From the NCBI GenBank assembly GCA_002412495.1, contig DHVE01000104.1, positions 55,599-119,598 of the forward strand: a stretch of 64,000 nucleotides of DNA, written 5' to 3'. This document shows positions 35,896 through 45,516 of the stretch, one piece after another. The position numbers and the translations under genes are program-made. The first letter of the stretch is position 1. The number at the start of each line of letters is the position of its first letter. Origin of the DNA: Betaproteobacteria bacterium UBA5216 (GTDB lineage Bacteria; Pseudomonadota; Gammaproteobacteria; Burkholderiales; SG8-41). The notes under the pieces are model-generated. The model saw only the letters and a program-made list of their open reading frames with translations, was not told the origin of the DNA and made no database searches.

Positions 35896-36849
35896 CTAAT
35901 GAGGGCGAATGCGGGCATCTTTGGCCACGCGAGTCCACTTGACTATGTCCGCCGCGATCAGCTTGCCGAATTCAGCAGGGCTCATGGTATGGATTTCGGC
36001 GCCTTCCGCCGCAAATCGCTTCTGCATCTCGGGCATTGCCAGAATCGCGCCTATCGTGGCGTTAATTTGGGTGACGATAGCCGCTGGAGTGCCTGCTGGC
36101 GCTAGCACACCCCAATAATTATTGGCATCGTAGCCCGGTACACCGGATTCGGCGATGGTGGGGATGTCTGGCAATAGGGCGCTGCGTTTTGTGCCGCCGG
36201 TACCGATGGTTTTGACTTTACCGCTGCGGACGTGGGGCAGTGCCAGGACAGCAGATGCAAACAGCAGTTGAACTTCACCGCTGATGGTCCCGATCATCGC
36301 CGTGCCACCGCCCTTGAAGGGCACGTGGACCATGTCGATGCCAGCCATGTTGCGAAATAATTCGCCCGCGAAATGATTGAACCCGCCAACACCAGAAGAT
36401 CCGTACATCATCTTGCCGGGGTTGGATCGCGCAAACGATACGATATCTTTGGCTGAGTTTACCGGGATACCCGGCGAGGCGATCAGAATGGTTTGCGCAT
36501 CCCCGATCATCGCGACCCAACTGAAAGAACGCAACGGATCGTAGGGCAGATTATGGATTGCGGCGTTCATCGAAAAGGCAGCGGAAATTATCAGGAGCGT
36601 ATGTCCGTCCGGTTGTGCTCTTGCCACCAGTTCGCTGCCTATAATGCCATCAGCGCCGGCGCGATTGTCAACGACGACCTGACGTCCGAATCGTTCCGTA
36701 AGCCTGGACGCAACGTGGCGCCCGACAATATCGTTACTGCCACCGGCCGGAAAGGGAATAACAAGCCGCACCGGTTTTGATGGATACGTCTGCGCCGCTA
36801 CATGCATTGTGAGACATCCGCACAGTGCCAGGAACAGTGCGCGGATCAT
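35896..36849 (-). CDS. Bug/TctC-family solute receptor
   Basis: 317 residues with signal peptide ending at VAA|QTY. Ligand-loop motif FPAGGSNDIVGR (Ser-Asn instead of Gly-Thr before the Asp), DNRAGADGI and QPDGHTLL. Ends KWTRVAKDARIRPH. First gene of the operon with the CMD and EthD-like genes, so its ligand is probably their substrate. The start has only a weak Shine-Dalgarno. Confidence 0.93.
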   Translation of the reverse strand: MIRALFLALCGCLTMHVAAQTYPSKPVRLVIPFPAGGSNDIVGRHVASRLTERFGRQVVVDNRAGADGIIGSELVARAQPDGHTLLIISAAFSMNAAIHNLPYDPLRSFSWVAMIGDAQTILIASPGIPVNSAKDIVSFARSNPGKMMYGSSGVGGFNHFAGELFRNMAGIDMVHVPFKGGGTAMIGTISGEVQLLFASAVLALPHVRSGKVKTIGTGGTKRSALLPDIPTIAESGVPGYDANNYWGVLAPAGTPAAIVTQINATIGAILAMPEMQKRFAAEGAEIHTMSPAEFGKLIAADIVKWTRVAKDARIRPH

Positions 36850-37040
36850 GATGTGTAAGCCATTATGGGTTTCGCCCTTGGGTCTTGCGGTAGGGAATCA
36901 GAATGCAGGATATTTGCGTAATGGCGCAATGTATCTTGCACCCTGTCGACGGTCAATTGCGCGAGTATTGCGGGACGACGCGACGCGCTCGCTTGTTTGC
37001 CGACCGCGGCGCGTAATGGCTTCCACGCCGCGCCCGACAC

Positions 37041-38021
37041 TCACTCCGGCTTGATATTAGCCCCACGTACAATCTTGCCCCACTTGTCGGTTTCGGATTT
37101 GACGTAGGCGCCGAAATCCGCCGGTGTGTTGGCGCGTATTTGCACGCTGAGTGACGCCATACGTTCGATAACCGTCGGGGCGCGGATGGCGGCGTTTAGG
37201 CCTGCGTTGAGGCGCTCGATGATGGCGCGCGGCGTGTTGGCCGGCGCAAACACGCCGTTCCATTCATAGGCTTCGTAACCGGGCAGCGTGTCCGCCATCG
37301 GCGGAATATCCGGCAGCGCCGCAAGGCGGCCGCGGCCGGTGTGTGCGATGGATCGTATGGTGCCGGCCTTGACGTGGCCGGTGGATGCGGCGGCGTTACT
37401 GAAGTAAAACTTGGTGTGACCACCCGCCACGTCGATCAGCGCGGGCGCGCCACCCTTGTAAGGGATGTGATTCAACGCTATGCCTGCGCTGACCTTGAAC
37501 AATTCGAGCGCCATGTGCTGCACGCTGCCGGTGCCCGAGGATGCCCAGTTGAGACCTTCTTTGGTTGCCTTGGCCAGCGCAATCAGCTCGGGCACCGTGT
37601 TGGCTTTGATCGACGGGTGCATCACCAGCAGATTCGGCACGGTGCCCGCCAGAAAGACCGGATCGAAATCACGCACTGAATGGTAGGGCAGCGCGGGAAA
37701 CATCGCCGGGTTGATGGAATGCCCAGTCGCGTCGTGCAAAATCACGTAGCCATCGTTGGATGCTTTCGCGACCAGGGCCGCGCCTATGGTGCCGGATGCG
37801 CCCCCGCGATTGTCGATAATGAATTGATGACCGAAATCCTCGCTGAGTTTGGTGAACAGCACGCGCGAAATGGTATCCGCGCCGCCGCCGGGTGGGAACG
37901 GTACCACCACGCGCACCGACTTTACGGGATAGTCAGCGGCTGTTGCGGGCACTGTCGCCGCGAACAGCGCGATGAAGAAAGCGTTCAGTCGTAATATCTG
38001 CCCGCGAGACAAAAATTTCAT
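37041..38021 (-). CDS. Bug/TctC-family solute receptor
   Basis: 326 residues. GAGGG lies 6-7 bases before ATG 38021. Signal peptide ends near ATA|ADY. Motifs FPPGGGADTISR, DNRGGASGT; the PDGYT element is NDGYVIL, one of the less conserved versions. Ends KWGKIVRGANIKPE. Solitary, with 190 bp to the next receptor and 67 bp to the MFS gene upstream. Confidence 0.93.
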   Translation of the reverse strand: MKFLSRGQILRLNAFFIALFAATVPATAADYPVKSVRVVVPFPPGGGADTISRVLFTKLSEDFGHQFIIDNRGGASGTIGAALVAKASNDGYVILHDATGHSINPAMFPALPYHSVRDFDPVFLAGTVPNLLVMHPSIKANTVPELIALAKATKEGLNWASSGTGSVQHMALELFKVSAGIALNHIPYKGGAPALIDVAGGHTKFYFSNAAASTGHVKAGTIRSIAHTGRGRLAALPDIPPMADTLPGYEAYEWNGVFAPANTPRAIIERLNAGLNAAIRAPTVIERMASLSVQIRANTPADFGAYVKSETDKWGKIVRGANIKPE

Positions 38022-38088
38022 GGTGAACCCTCAGGTTGATTATTTGTGTGTATGTTCGACTGCCTATATCGATCATCCAGGACGTTAA

Positions 38089-39333
38089 TCAGGCCTTCGC
38101 GGCTTTATGTTGTCGAACCAGCAGCACACCCACCACCAGTGCCGGCAAGCCGCACACCATGAAACCCATGCCATAACTGCCGGTCGTTTCAAGCAGACCC
38201 GAGTAGACCAGCGGCAAAGCAAACGAGCCGACCTGACCGAAGGAAAGTACGCCGCCCGTGACGCTGCCGCTCATGCCTTGCGGCGCGGCGCGCGCGGCTT
38301 CGGAGAGCAACACCCCGTGCCACGAAAGCGCCGTGGCGCTGATCACACAGGCGACCAGTCCCACCAGCAGCGTCGGCCAAGCGGGGCCGCACAGCGCCAG
38401 CACCGCGACGCTGCCGGCCATGCCGAGGGCCAGTCCGGCCATCATCATGCGCGGGGTCACGCGGCTGCTGCTAAGCCAGCCCCACAGAATACGGCCGGGA
38501 ACGGCCACCGCCACCGCTACCGAAAACACAAAACCTGCCGCCACCGGCGTGTAGCCGATGGTGGTGAGGTAAACCACGAAGTAGGCGGTGACAACGGACT
38601 GCAAGCCGTTAAACGCGAGGCATGCCCAGGACATGGCGCGCAATTCCGCGGTGGCGAGCACGGTGGTCAACGTCGTGCGGAAATCCGACAAGCGAAAGCT
38701 GCGCGTCGGCACGCGGTCGGTGTCGAATTTTCGGCACAGCGGTTGCAGCACGGCGGCGTAAATCAGGCATGCCGCCGCGCAGATCAGCATGGTGGTGCGC
38801 CAGCCGGACCATTCCGTCAATTGCGGCGCGGTCAATCCGGCCAGCAGCAAACCGGCGGGCACCGCGGTTTGCTTGATTGAAAACACCAGCGGCATGTAGC
38901 GCGGCGGCGATACGCGGGCAAGCAGATGCGAACTGGCCGGCGTCGAAAAGGCGCCGCCGCCCCCGGCGATGAGCGCCGAGAATATCAAGGCCAGCGGCGA
39001 TCCGGCGACCGCCAGCGCCGTGCCCAGGGCCAGCAGAATCAATGCGACCTGGCTCATGCGCATCGCGCCGTAGCGAACGATAAAGCTGCCGCCGCCGAGC
39101 TGTACTACGAGCGAGGCCAATGCCGTAATGCCGAAATAAACGCCGATCCACGCAGGCGCGAGCTGCAAATCCAGAATGATGGCCGGCGCGATCACCGCGG
39201 GCAGCGAGCGGCCCAGCGAGATGAATGTCTGCTGCAGGAACATCGACACCAGAACGAGCGGCAGGGGATTCACGAAGAGTGGGAATTTCACGAGGGCGGG
39301 AGTTTGAGCACGGCAACCGGAATCATGGCACAC
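38089..39333 (-). CDS. MFS transporter
   Basis: 414 residues with 12 predicted membrane helices. Start uncertain: GTG 39333 gives the longest frame, GTG 39291 (just before KFPLFVNPLP) is a plausible shorter choice. The Gly-rich fourth helix segment SALIAGGGGAFSTPASSHLLARV and the central loop at about residues 205-225 fit the metabolite/H+ symporter type. Flanked by Bug genes on the same strand; may import or export an organic acid. Confidence 0.88.
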   Translation of the reverse strand: MCHDSGCRAQTPALVKFPLFVNPLPLVLVSMFLQQTFISLGRSLPAVIAPAIILDLQLAPAWIGVYFGITALASLVVQLGGGSFIVRYGAMRMSQVALILLALGTALAVAGSPLALIFSALIAGGGGAFSTPASSHLLARVSPPRYMPLVFSIKQTAVPAGLLLAGLTAPQLTEWSGWRTTMLICAAACLIYAAVLQPLCRKFDTDRVPTRSFRLSDFRTTLTTVLATAELRAMSWACLAFNGLQSVVTAYFVVYLTTIGYTPVAAGFVFSVAVAVAVPGRILWGWLSSSRVTPRMMMAGLALGMAGSVAVLALCGPAWPTLLVGLVACVISATALSWHGVLLSEAARAAPQGMSGSVTGGVLSFGQVGSFALPLVYSGLLETTGSYGMGFMVCGLPALVVGVLLVRQHKAAKA

Positions 39334-39364
39334 GACAGGGCAGACTGCGCCATACGCGCAAGCA

Positions 39365-40342
39365 CTACTGCTGCGCGATGCCCGCTTCCTTGATCACCCG
39401 CGCCCAGCGCGCGGTTTCGGCGCGCATGAACTGTGCGAATGCATCGCGGCTGGTGGGGGCGATTTCGATTACCAGGTCTCTAAATCGTTGCTGAATTTCG
39501 GGCATGCGCAGCACGGTGGTGAGGTCCGCATACACTTTGTCGAGGATGGGCGCCGGCGTGCCGGTGGGCTCGCACAGGCCGTACCAGGAGCTTGAGTCGA
39601 AGCCGGGCAGCGCGCTTTCATGCACCGTGGGCACGGCGGGCAACTGTGGCAGCCGGGTCAGGCTCATCACCGCCAGCGCGCGCACGCGCGCGCTCTGAAT
39701 GGCCGTGAGCACGCCCGGCGCCGACTGCACGCTAACCGGAATTTGTCCGCCGATCACATCGGTCAGTGCTTGCGGCGCGCCCTTGTAGGCGATTTGCACC
39801 ACGTCAATCTTCGCGGTCAACTTGAAATACTCCATCGCGAGTTGCTGGGACGAGCCCGCTGCGGAGGTGCCGTAACTCAACTTGCCGGGGTTGGCTTTCG
39901 CGTATGCGATGAATTCCTTGACGGTGCGCGCCGGCATTGAAGGATGCACCACCAGCACGTTCGGCGTTTTGCCAATCAGCGAGATGGGCGCGAAGTCGCG
40001 CTGATGGTCGTAGGGCATTTTCGCGTAAAGCGATTCGGCGATGGCACTGGAGGCGATGTTGCATTGAAACAGGGTGTAGCCATCGGCGGGCGCCTTGGCG
40101 GCAATGGCAGCGCCAAGGGTGCCACCCGCGCCAGCGCGGTTATCCACCACTACCTGCTGGCCCCACATCTTGCTGAACCGTTCGGTGATCTGGCGGGCGA
40201 TGATGTCGGGCGAGCCCGCGGCGGGGAAGGGCACGATATAGCGTACCGGTTTGACGGGGTAGTTTTGGGCGCCCGCGGTCTGGCATGCGAGGAGTGCAAG
40301 CGCTGCCGGCATGGCGCGCGTGACATGGTTTGGTTTAAACAC
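39365..40342 (-). CDS. Bug/TctC-family solute receptor
   Basis: 325 residues from GTG 40342, preceded by AAGG. Signal ends at AGA|QNY. Motifs FPAAGSPDIIAR (Ala in place of the first Gly of PGG), DNRAGAGGT and PADGYTLF. Ends RWARVIKEAGIAQQ. Starts 8 bases after the stop of the receptor at 40351-41322, so the two are co-transcribed. Confidence 0.93.
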   Translation of the reverse strand: MFKPNHVTRAMPAALALLACQTAGAQNYPVKPVRYIVPFPAAGSPDIIARQITERFSKMWGQQVVVDNRAGAGGTLGAAIAAKAPADGYTLFQCNIASSAIAESLYAKMPYDHQRDFAPISLIGKTPNVLVVHPSMPARTVKEFIAYAKANPGKLSYGTSAAGSSQQLAMEYFKLTAKIDVVQIAYKGAPQALTDVIGGQIPVSVQSAPGVLTAIQSARVRALAVMSLTRLPQLPAVPTVHESALPGFDSSSWYGLCEPTGTPAPILDKVYADLTTVLRMPEIQQRFRDLVIEIAPTSRDAFAQFMRAETARWARVIKEAGIAQQ

Positions 40343-40350
40343 GGTGAACC

Positions 40351-41322
40351 TTATTCAGCGCGGATGCCCGCTTGTTTGATGATTCCGGCGTAGCGCGTTG
40401 ACTCGCTGCGCACCATGGCTGCCAGTTGCTCGGGGGAGCCGAGCCAGATTTCGACACCGGTGGCGGCGAGGCGTTCGCGCAGGTTGGCATCGTCCATGGC
40501 TTTGACGCATTCGCGGTGCAGGCGCATGACGATGTCGCGCGGCGTGCCTTGTGGCGCGAACAAGCCGTACCAGGTGGACATCACGAAATCATCGACGCCG
40601 CCTTCCTTTGCCGTGGGAATGTCGGGCGCGCTGTTCAGCCGTTGTTCCGCCATGATCGCCAGCGCGCGCACCTTGCCCGAGCGGATGTGCGGCAGCGCGG
40701 CGGCGAGTGGCACGATCACTTCGTCTACTTCGCCGCCGATGACCGACAGCATGGCGAGCGCAGCCCCTTTATATGGCACATGCAGCAGATTGATTTTTTC
40801 GCGCGTTTTCAGCAGCTCGTTGGAAAGATGATTGGTGGTGCCCAGCCCGCCGGAGCCGAAGGAATATTTGCCGGGACTCGCACGCGCGAGCTCGATGAAC
40901 TGCCGCAGCGTTTTGGCCGGCAGGGAAGGATTGATCAGGATTACGTTGGGGTTAAATGCGAGCCGTGCGATGGGCGTGAAATCCTTGTGCGGATCGAAGC
41001 CCGCGTTCTTGTAGAGCAGGGGACTTAACGCGATGCCCGGCGTGGACAACAACAACGTATAGCCGTCGGGCGCGGCCTTGGCGGCGGCGATGATGCCGAT
41101 GTTACCCGCCGCACCGGAGCGATTGTCCGCCACGATGTTCTGCCCGACTTGTTCGCTGACCTTCTGGCCGAGTGCGCGCGCGAACATGTCGCTGGGACTG
41201 CCGGCAAAAAAAGGCACAAGAAGGCGGATTGGTTTACTGGGGTAGTCTGCCGCGCTGACGTGCGTCGCGAGCGCAAGTAACACCGTCGGTGCTACCCGTT
41301 GCAGCAGTTGAGAGCGAAACAA
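40351..41322 (-). CDS. Bug/TctC-family solute receptor
   Basis: 323 residues from TTG 41322 with GGGA about 8 bases before it. Signal ends at VSA|ADY. The first loop FFAGSPSDMFAR lacks the GG pair, like its downstream neighbour, suggesting a shared ligand class distinct from the PGGxxD receptors. DNRSGAAGN and APDGYTLL are standard. Upstream is a 78-bp AT-rich gap (41323-41400) likely to hold its promoter. Confidence 0.93.
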   Translation of the reverse strand: MFRSQLLQRVAPTVLLALATHVSAADYPSKPIRLLVPFFAGSPSDMFARALGQKVSEQVGQNIVADNRSGAAGNIGIIAAAKAAPDGYTLLLSTPGIALSPLLYKNAGFDPHKDFTPIARLAFNPNVILINPSLPAKTLRQFIELARASPGKYSFGSGGLGTTNHLSNELLKTREKINLLHVPYKGAALAMLSVIGGEVDEVIVPLAAALPHIRSGKVRALAIMAEQRLNSAPDIPTAKEGGVDDFVMSTWYGLFAPQGTPRDIVMRLHRECVKAMDDANLRERLAATGVEIWLGSPEQLAAMVRSESTRYAGIIKQAGIRAE

Positions 41323-41400
41323 ATGAAAATCCCGATGTTATTGTAAATATTTGTTTTTAAATGATATTTATTTAAATCGTGCAGCGCCAGATAACGCACG

Positions 41401-42387
41401 TTATTCCGCTTTAGCACCCGAAATCTGCACCAGCTTCGCCCACTTGCCGACTTCGCTCGCGATGAACTGGCGGAATTCCGCGGGGGTTGTGCCGGCGGGA
41501 TCGGAGCCTTGTTCCGCCAGACGCTGTTTCATGTCGGGTTGCACCAGTGCCTTGTTGATGGCGCTGTTGAGCTTGCCGATGATATCAGTCGGCGTGTTGG
41601 CGGGTACGAGAATGCCGTTCCACAACGCAACTTCGTAGCCCGGCAGTTGTTCGCCGATGGTGGGAATATCGGGATAGCGCGACGAGCGTTGCCGCGTGGT
41701 GACGCCCAGCCCTTTAAGCTTGCCTGATTCGATAAACGACAGCACTTCGACCAGCGGTGCGAACACCACCTGCACCTGATCGCTGAGCAGCGCCGTGACC
41801 GCAGGGGCGCCGCCCTTGTACGGCACGTGCTCCATGTCCACGCCCACCATGCTGGTGAACAGCGCCGTTGACAGGTGCTGGGATGTGCCGCTGCCGCCGG
41901 TGCCGTAATTCAATCGGGTTTTGTTGTTCGGGTCTTTTATCTGCTTGATAAAGTCCGCCAGCGTGGCGGCGCGATGGGTGGCGGGATTCACCACGAGGAT
42001 GTTGGGGACGAAGGCAACGCGCGAGACGGGCGCCAGGTCCTGTACAAAATCGTAAGGCAGACTCTTATACAGCGAACGATTGGTGACGTGCGAGCTGGTG
42101 GCCATCAGCATCGTATAACCATCGGGCGGCGCCTTGGCGGCAAATTCAGCGCCGACATTGCCGCCAGCCCCCGGCCGGTTATCCACCACCACGGCGCGGC
42201 CGATGTCCGCGCGCATTTTCTCCGCGATCAATCGTGCCGTGACATCGGTGGCGCCGCCGGGGGCAAAGGTGACCACCAGTTTGATCGGGTTGGCGGGCCA
42301 CGCGTCCGCCGTGTGCGCCAGTGTGCCGTGAACCAAAAGCCATGCGCCGCAAAGCGCCTGAAGAGACGGTAGCCAGTTCTTGAACAT
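41401..42387 (-). CDS. Bug/TctC-family solute receptor
   Basis: 328 residues from ATG 42387, with GGGAG at good distance; the frame extends to 42438. Signal peptide ends near HTA|DAW. Motifs FAPGGATDVTAR, DNRPGAGGN, PPDGYTML. Ends KWAKLVQISGAKAE. Divergent from the MFS gene at 42551, so receptor and permease may serve one substrate (inference). Confidence 0.93.
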   Translation of the reverse strand: MFKNWLPSLQALCGAWLLVHGTLAHTADAWPANPIKLVVTFAPGGATDVTARLIAEKMRADIGRAVVVDNRPGAGGNVGAEFAAKAPPDGYTMLMATSSHVTNRSLYKSLPYDFVQDLAPVSRVAFVPNILVVNPATHRAATLADFIKQIKDPNNKTRLNYGTGGSGTSQHLSTALFTSMVGVDMEHVPYKGGAPAVTALLSDQVQVVFAPLVEVLSFIESGKLKGLGVTTRQRSSRYPDIPTIGEQLPGYEVALWNGILVPANTPTDIIGKLNSAINKALVQPDMKQRLAEQGSDPAGTTPAEFRQFIASEVGKWAKLVQISGAKAE

Positions 42388-42550
42388 GGAATGCTCCCGG
42401 AAGGGTGAATCAATCAGGTGGCGGTGAGGGACATACACACAGTAGTTATGAAAATCATGGTAGTGACTGGATTTACCGCTGTCAATGAATCGCGCCGCCG
42501 CCCGCGGGAACCGCTTGCGCTACACTCGGCTTTTTCATCGGGAGCCCGCG

Positions 42551-43807
42551 TTGCGCGCGACGAGGCAGGAAACCGCTCCGGCGGGTTTACGCTTGCTGGC
42601 ATTGGTGTTTCTGCCCTTCGCGGCGGGGTATTACTGTTCGTTCCTGTTTCGTAACGTCAATTCCGTGGTGTTTCCGGAACTGACGCAGCAATTCGGCTTG
42701 TCGCCCGGTACGCTGGGCCTGTTAACCAGTGCGTATTTCGTGACCTTTGCCGGGGCGCAGTTGCCGTTGGGTTTGTTGATGGATCGATATGGCCCGCGCC
42801 GCGTCAATGCTTCCATGCTGCTCGTGGCCGCGGTGGGCGCCCTGGTGTTTTCACAAGCGACCGGCATGCCGGGCCTGCTGCTCGGCCGCGCGTTGCTTGG
42901 CATGGGGGTGGCGGTTTGTCTGATGTCGTCGATGACCGCGTTTGTGATCTGGTTTCCGCGCGAGAAAACGGCCACCCTGTTCGGATGGATGCTGCTGGTA
43001 GGCTCATGCGGCGCGCTGTCCGCCACCAAGCCAGTGGAAATGCTGTTGCGCGTGATGGATTGGCGCTCGGTGTTTTTGCTGTTTGGTGTGCTGTCCGTTG
43101 GCGCCAGCGCGGCGATATTCGCGTTTGTACCGGAAAAGCGCGCGGCCAAAGCCGGCGCGACGCTGCGCGAGCAAGTGTCGGTGATCGGCATGATATTCCG
43201 GTGCCGTGATTTCTGGTCGATCAGTCTTGCGGCGACATTCGTGCAGGGCGTGGCGATCGGCCTCCTGGGTTTGTGGGCCGGCCCGTGGATGCGCGACGTG
43301 GCGGGGCTGGAACGTGCGGACATGGCCAATAAGTTGCTGATCGTGGCAGTGGCGTTTGGTGTGGGCGGTGTGTGTTGCGGGACCTTGTCCGACTGGCTGG
43401 CGCGGCACGGCGTGCCGCCGGTGCTGACTTATTTTGCGGGCAACGTCGCATGCACACTGGCGCTGTTGCCGATCGTGCTGGGGATCAACAGCGGCGCCAT
43501 TGTCTATTGGGTGCTGTTTCTAGGCTTCTCGGCGTTCGGGTCGTTATCGTACCCGTTGCTCGCCGCGCGGTTCCCGGCGGAAATGACCGGGCGCGTGGTG
43601 ACCGCCATCAACCTGGTCACGTTTTCGCTGGCGTTCGCGGTGCAGTACGGCGTGGGTGCGATCATCGGGCAGTGGCCGGTGATCGATGGGCGTTATGCCG
43701 TTGAAGGTTATCGCGCGGCGTTTGCGTTATGTTGGGTCTTGCAGGCGCTATCGGTGGCATGGTTGTGGCATGCCGAGCGCCGTGCGATGCGGGTCTGTAC
43801 GGATTAG
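42551..43807 (+). CDS. MFS transporter
   Basis: 418 residues if started at TTG 42551, which has GGGAG (42540-42544) six bases upstream; the alternative ATG 42485 lacks a Shine-Dalgarno and adds 22 Arg-rich residues. Twelve membrane helices; the loop 2-3 motif LPLGLLMDRYGPRRVNAS is the classic MFS G-x-x-x-D-R-x-G-x-R signature. Transports an unknown metabolite, possibly a carboxylate given the neighbouring receptor. Confidence 0.88.
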   Translation: MRATRQETAPAGLRLLALVFLPFAAGYYCSFLFRNVNSVVFPELTQQFGLSPGTLGLLTSAYFVTFAGAQLPLGLLMDRYGPRRVNASMLLVAAVGALVFSQATGMPGLLLGRALLGMGVAVCLMSSMTAFVIWFPREKTATLFGWMLLVGSCGALSATKPVEMLLRVMDWRSVFLLFGVLSVGASAAIFAFVPEKRAAKAGATLREQVSVIGMIFRCRDFWSISLAATFVQGVAIGLLGLWAGPWMRDVAGLERADMANKLLIVAVAFGVGGVCCGTLSDWLARHGVPPVLTYFAGNVACTLALLPIVLGINSGAIVYWVLFLGFSAFGSLSYPLLAARFPAEMTGRVVTAINLVTFSLAFAVQYGVGAIIGQWPVIDGRYAVEGYRAAFALCWVLQALSVAWLWHAERRAMRVCTD

Positions 43808-43824
43808 GTGGATAGCGATTCCGG

Positions 43825-44388
43825 TCAGGGCGCTTTGGGCATGCCATCCCACTGCAACAGGTTTTTCTCCATTGCCGGACCATGCTGTTTGAGCCAGGCG
43901 CTCATTTGATTGCCGACTTCCTTGCCGTAGATGCGATGCGAATAGATGGCGGCGCTGCCGATGCCGTTGTGAATTTTGAAACGCGCAAATACCGCTTCCA
44001 GAAACGTGGGTTGTCCCAGCACCACGACGATCAAAAACTCGGCGGGCCGGGTAGGGGTTCTGGGCACGGAATCGGTTTTGATCACGATGCCCTTGTGGGC
44101 CTTGTAGTTGCCCAGTACGTTATTGGCCGTTGTCGCCAGCGCTTCACCGTCCTTGACCTTGCGGTAGTAATGGATCGTCAACATGTCCGTCCAGGTCTTT
44201 AAATCTTCCTGGCCGGCAGGCGTGTATTCATGTTGATCGTTGATGGTGTAGCGGTGAAAGTACTGTGTGTCCGCAAACGTGAACGCGGGCGATTTCGCGG
44301 CGCCGCCGACGTTCTGGGCCGCCGCGATGTTGATCGCCAAGCCCGTAACGAGGGTCGCGATTAGCGCGATGATGGCCTTGAAATTCAT
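43825..44388 (-). CDS. Secreted protein of unknown function
   Basis: 187 residues from ATG 44388 with GGGAGA 7 bases upstream. The open frame continues to 44913 but that part overlaps the upstream amidotransferase gene and is rejected. Sec signal peptide ends at AAA|QNV. The mature region contains FHRYTINDQHEYTPAGQED and YSHRIYGKEVGNQMSAWL; no domain is recognised. Lies 56 bases after the amidotransferase gene, perhaps co-transcribed. Periplasmic location is the only inference supported. Confidence 0.72.
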   Translation of the reverse strand: MNFKAIIALIATLVTGLAINIAAAQNVGGAAKSPAFTFADTQYFHRYTINDQHEYTPAGQEDLKTWTDMLTIHYYRKVKDGEALATTANNVLGNYKAHKGIVIKTDSVPRTPTRPAEFLIVVVLGQPTFLEAVFARFKIHNGIGSAAIYSHRIYGKEVGNQMSAWLKQHGPAMEKNLLQWDGMPKAP

Positions 44389-44444
44389 GGTCGGGTCTCC
44401 CTGGTTTGGCATCAGGTTGTTCTCGCGGTCGTCTCGCGGTGGAT

Positions 44445-45368
44445 TTATGTCAGGTAGTGAATTTCCACGCTCGGACTGCCGTCCCGTGTATCCGCGTAGA
44501 TCATCGAATACTCCGGCACTTCCAGCCATGTGCTTGTGTCCCTGGTCAGCGGCTCGGAGGCGATCATGATGGAGTCGGCGTTGTCCGCGCCGCCAGTCAT
44601 TTTCCATTCGCCGTTGTAACAACCGTATTCGCGCCCCGAGGTGTACCACAGGCTGAGGAAATTCATGTTGGCTTCGTGCACCCGGGCTGGGTCTTCGGTG
44701 CGGTAGCAACCAAAGTCGAAACAGTAGCGCACGGCGGCGAGTTGCTCGCCGGTGGTGATGAAGAGGTTGACCGACGATGACGTTGCAATGCCGAGTTGCG
44801 CGCGCACGTCGCGAATAATCGCCAGTGTTTGATCCACGGCGTTTACCAGTTCGTCCGCGCTGCATTGTCGAGTGGGGTTTTCTAGCCGCGAGGCGAGCAG
44901 GGCATAGATCCATTCACTGTCGGTTGTGCCGCTGATGCGCATGGCGATGTCGGGCTTGATGTGTTGCAGCAGCAGCGGTTTCATTTCGCGCATGCGGGCG
45001 AGATCGCCATTGTGCGCCAGCGCGAGCTTGAAGCCGGCATACTGAAACGGATGCACGTTTTGCAGCGAGATATCGACTTCGGTGGAATACGCAACGCCCC
45101 GTACATGTGCCAGTAAGCAGGTGGGGTAAATTTTCTCGGCCAGCGCCTTGAGGTTGCGGTCGAAAACCGGCAGCGAGGTGGACGCGTAGCTGAAGGGCTT
45201 CTCGGCCTCAAGCGAGTGCCGGTCCCATGCCCGCATGCCGAAGCCGGCGAGGTTGAGCATATGTAGCATCTTCGGCATGTACGACTGGCGGATCAGCGCG
45301 CTGTCGGGCTGAAACAGCAACGTGTCGAGGAGCACGGGCTGACCGAGGTAGGCTAGGGCGCGGCACAT
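44445..45368 (-). CDS. Class II glutamine amidotransferase
   Basis: 307 residues. The start MCRALAYLG places the nucleophilic Cys at position 2, the hallmark of Ntn-type class II amidotransferases (YafJ/EgtC-like). Further motifs: LLAHVRG, LALAHNGDL (oxyanion Asn) and SGTTDSEWIYALL (substrate Asp). It releases ammonia from glutamine or hydrolyses a gamma-glutamyl bond; the partner synthetase is not in the window. Upstream 45369-45516 holds no gene. Confidence 0.9.
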   Translation of the reverse strand: MCRALAYLGQPVLLDTLLFQPDSALIRQSYMPKMLHMLNLAGFGMRAWDRHSLEAEKPFSYASTSLPVFDRNLKALAEKIYPTCLLAHVRGVAYSTEVDISLQNVHPFQYAGFKLALAHNGDLARMREMKPLLLQHIKPDIAMRISGTTDSEWIYALLASRLENPTRQCSADELVNAVDQTLAIIRDVRAQLGIATSSSVNLFITTGEQLAAVRYCFDFGCYRTEDPARVHEANMNFLSLWYTSGREYGCYNGEWKMTGGADNADSIMIASEPLTRDTSTWLEVPEYSMIYADTRDGSPSVEIHYLT

Positions 45369-45516
45369 GGGGAATCGTGAGGTGCGAGGGGCTAGGTGTG
45401 AGCTGTAAGGAGCTGGCGGCGACGCGTTCGAGTATGCAAATCATTCTAGCGCGTTTGGGTCTTTGCGGAGATAATTCGCCCACGCTTTGGGCTTGTAATA
45501 TGGTAGAGGAGATGGC

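Noticed and set aside
44389..44913. Upstream extension of the secreted protein frame at 43825
   Set aside because: It overlaps the amidotransferase gene; ATG 44388 has a strong Shine-Dalgarno and starts a signal peptide.
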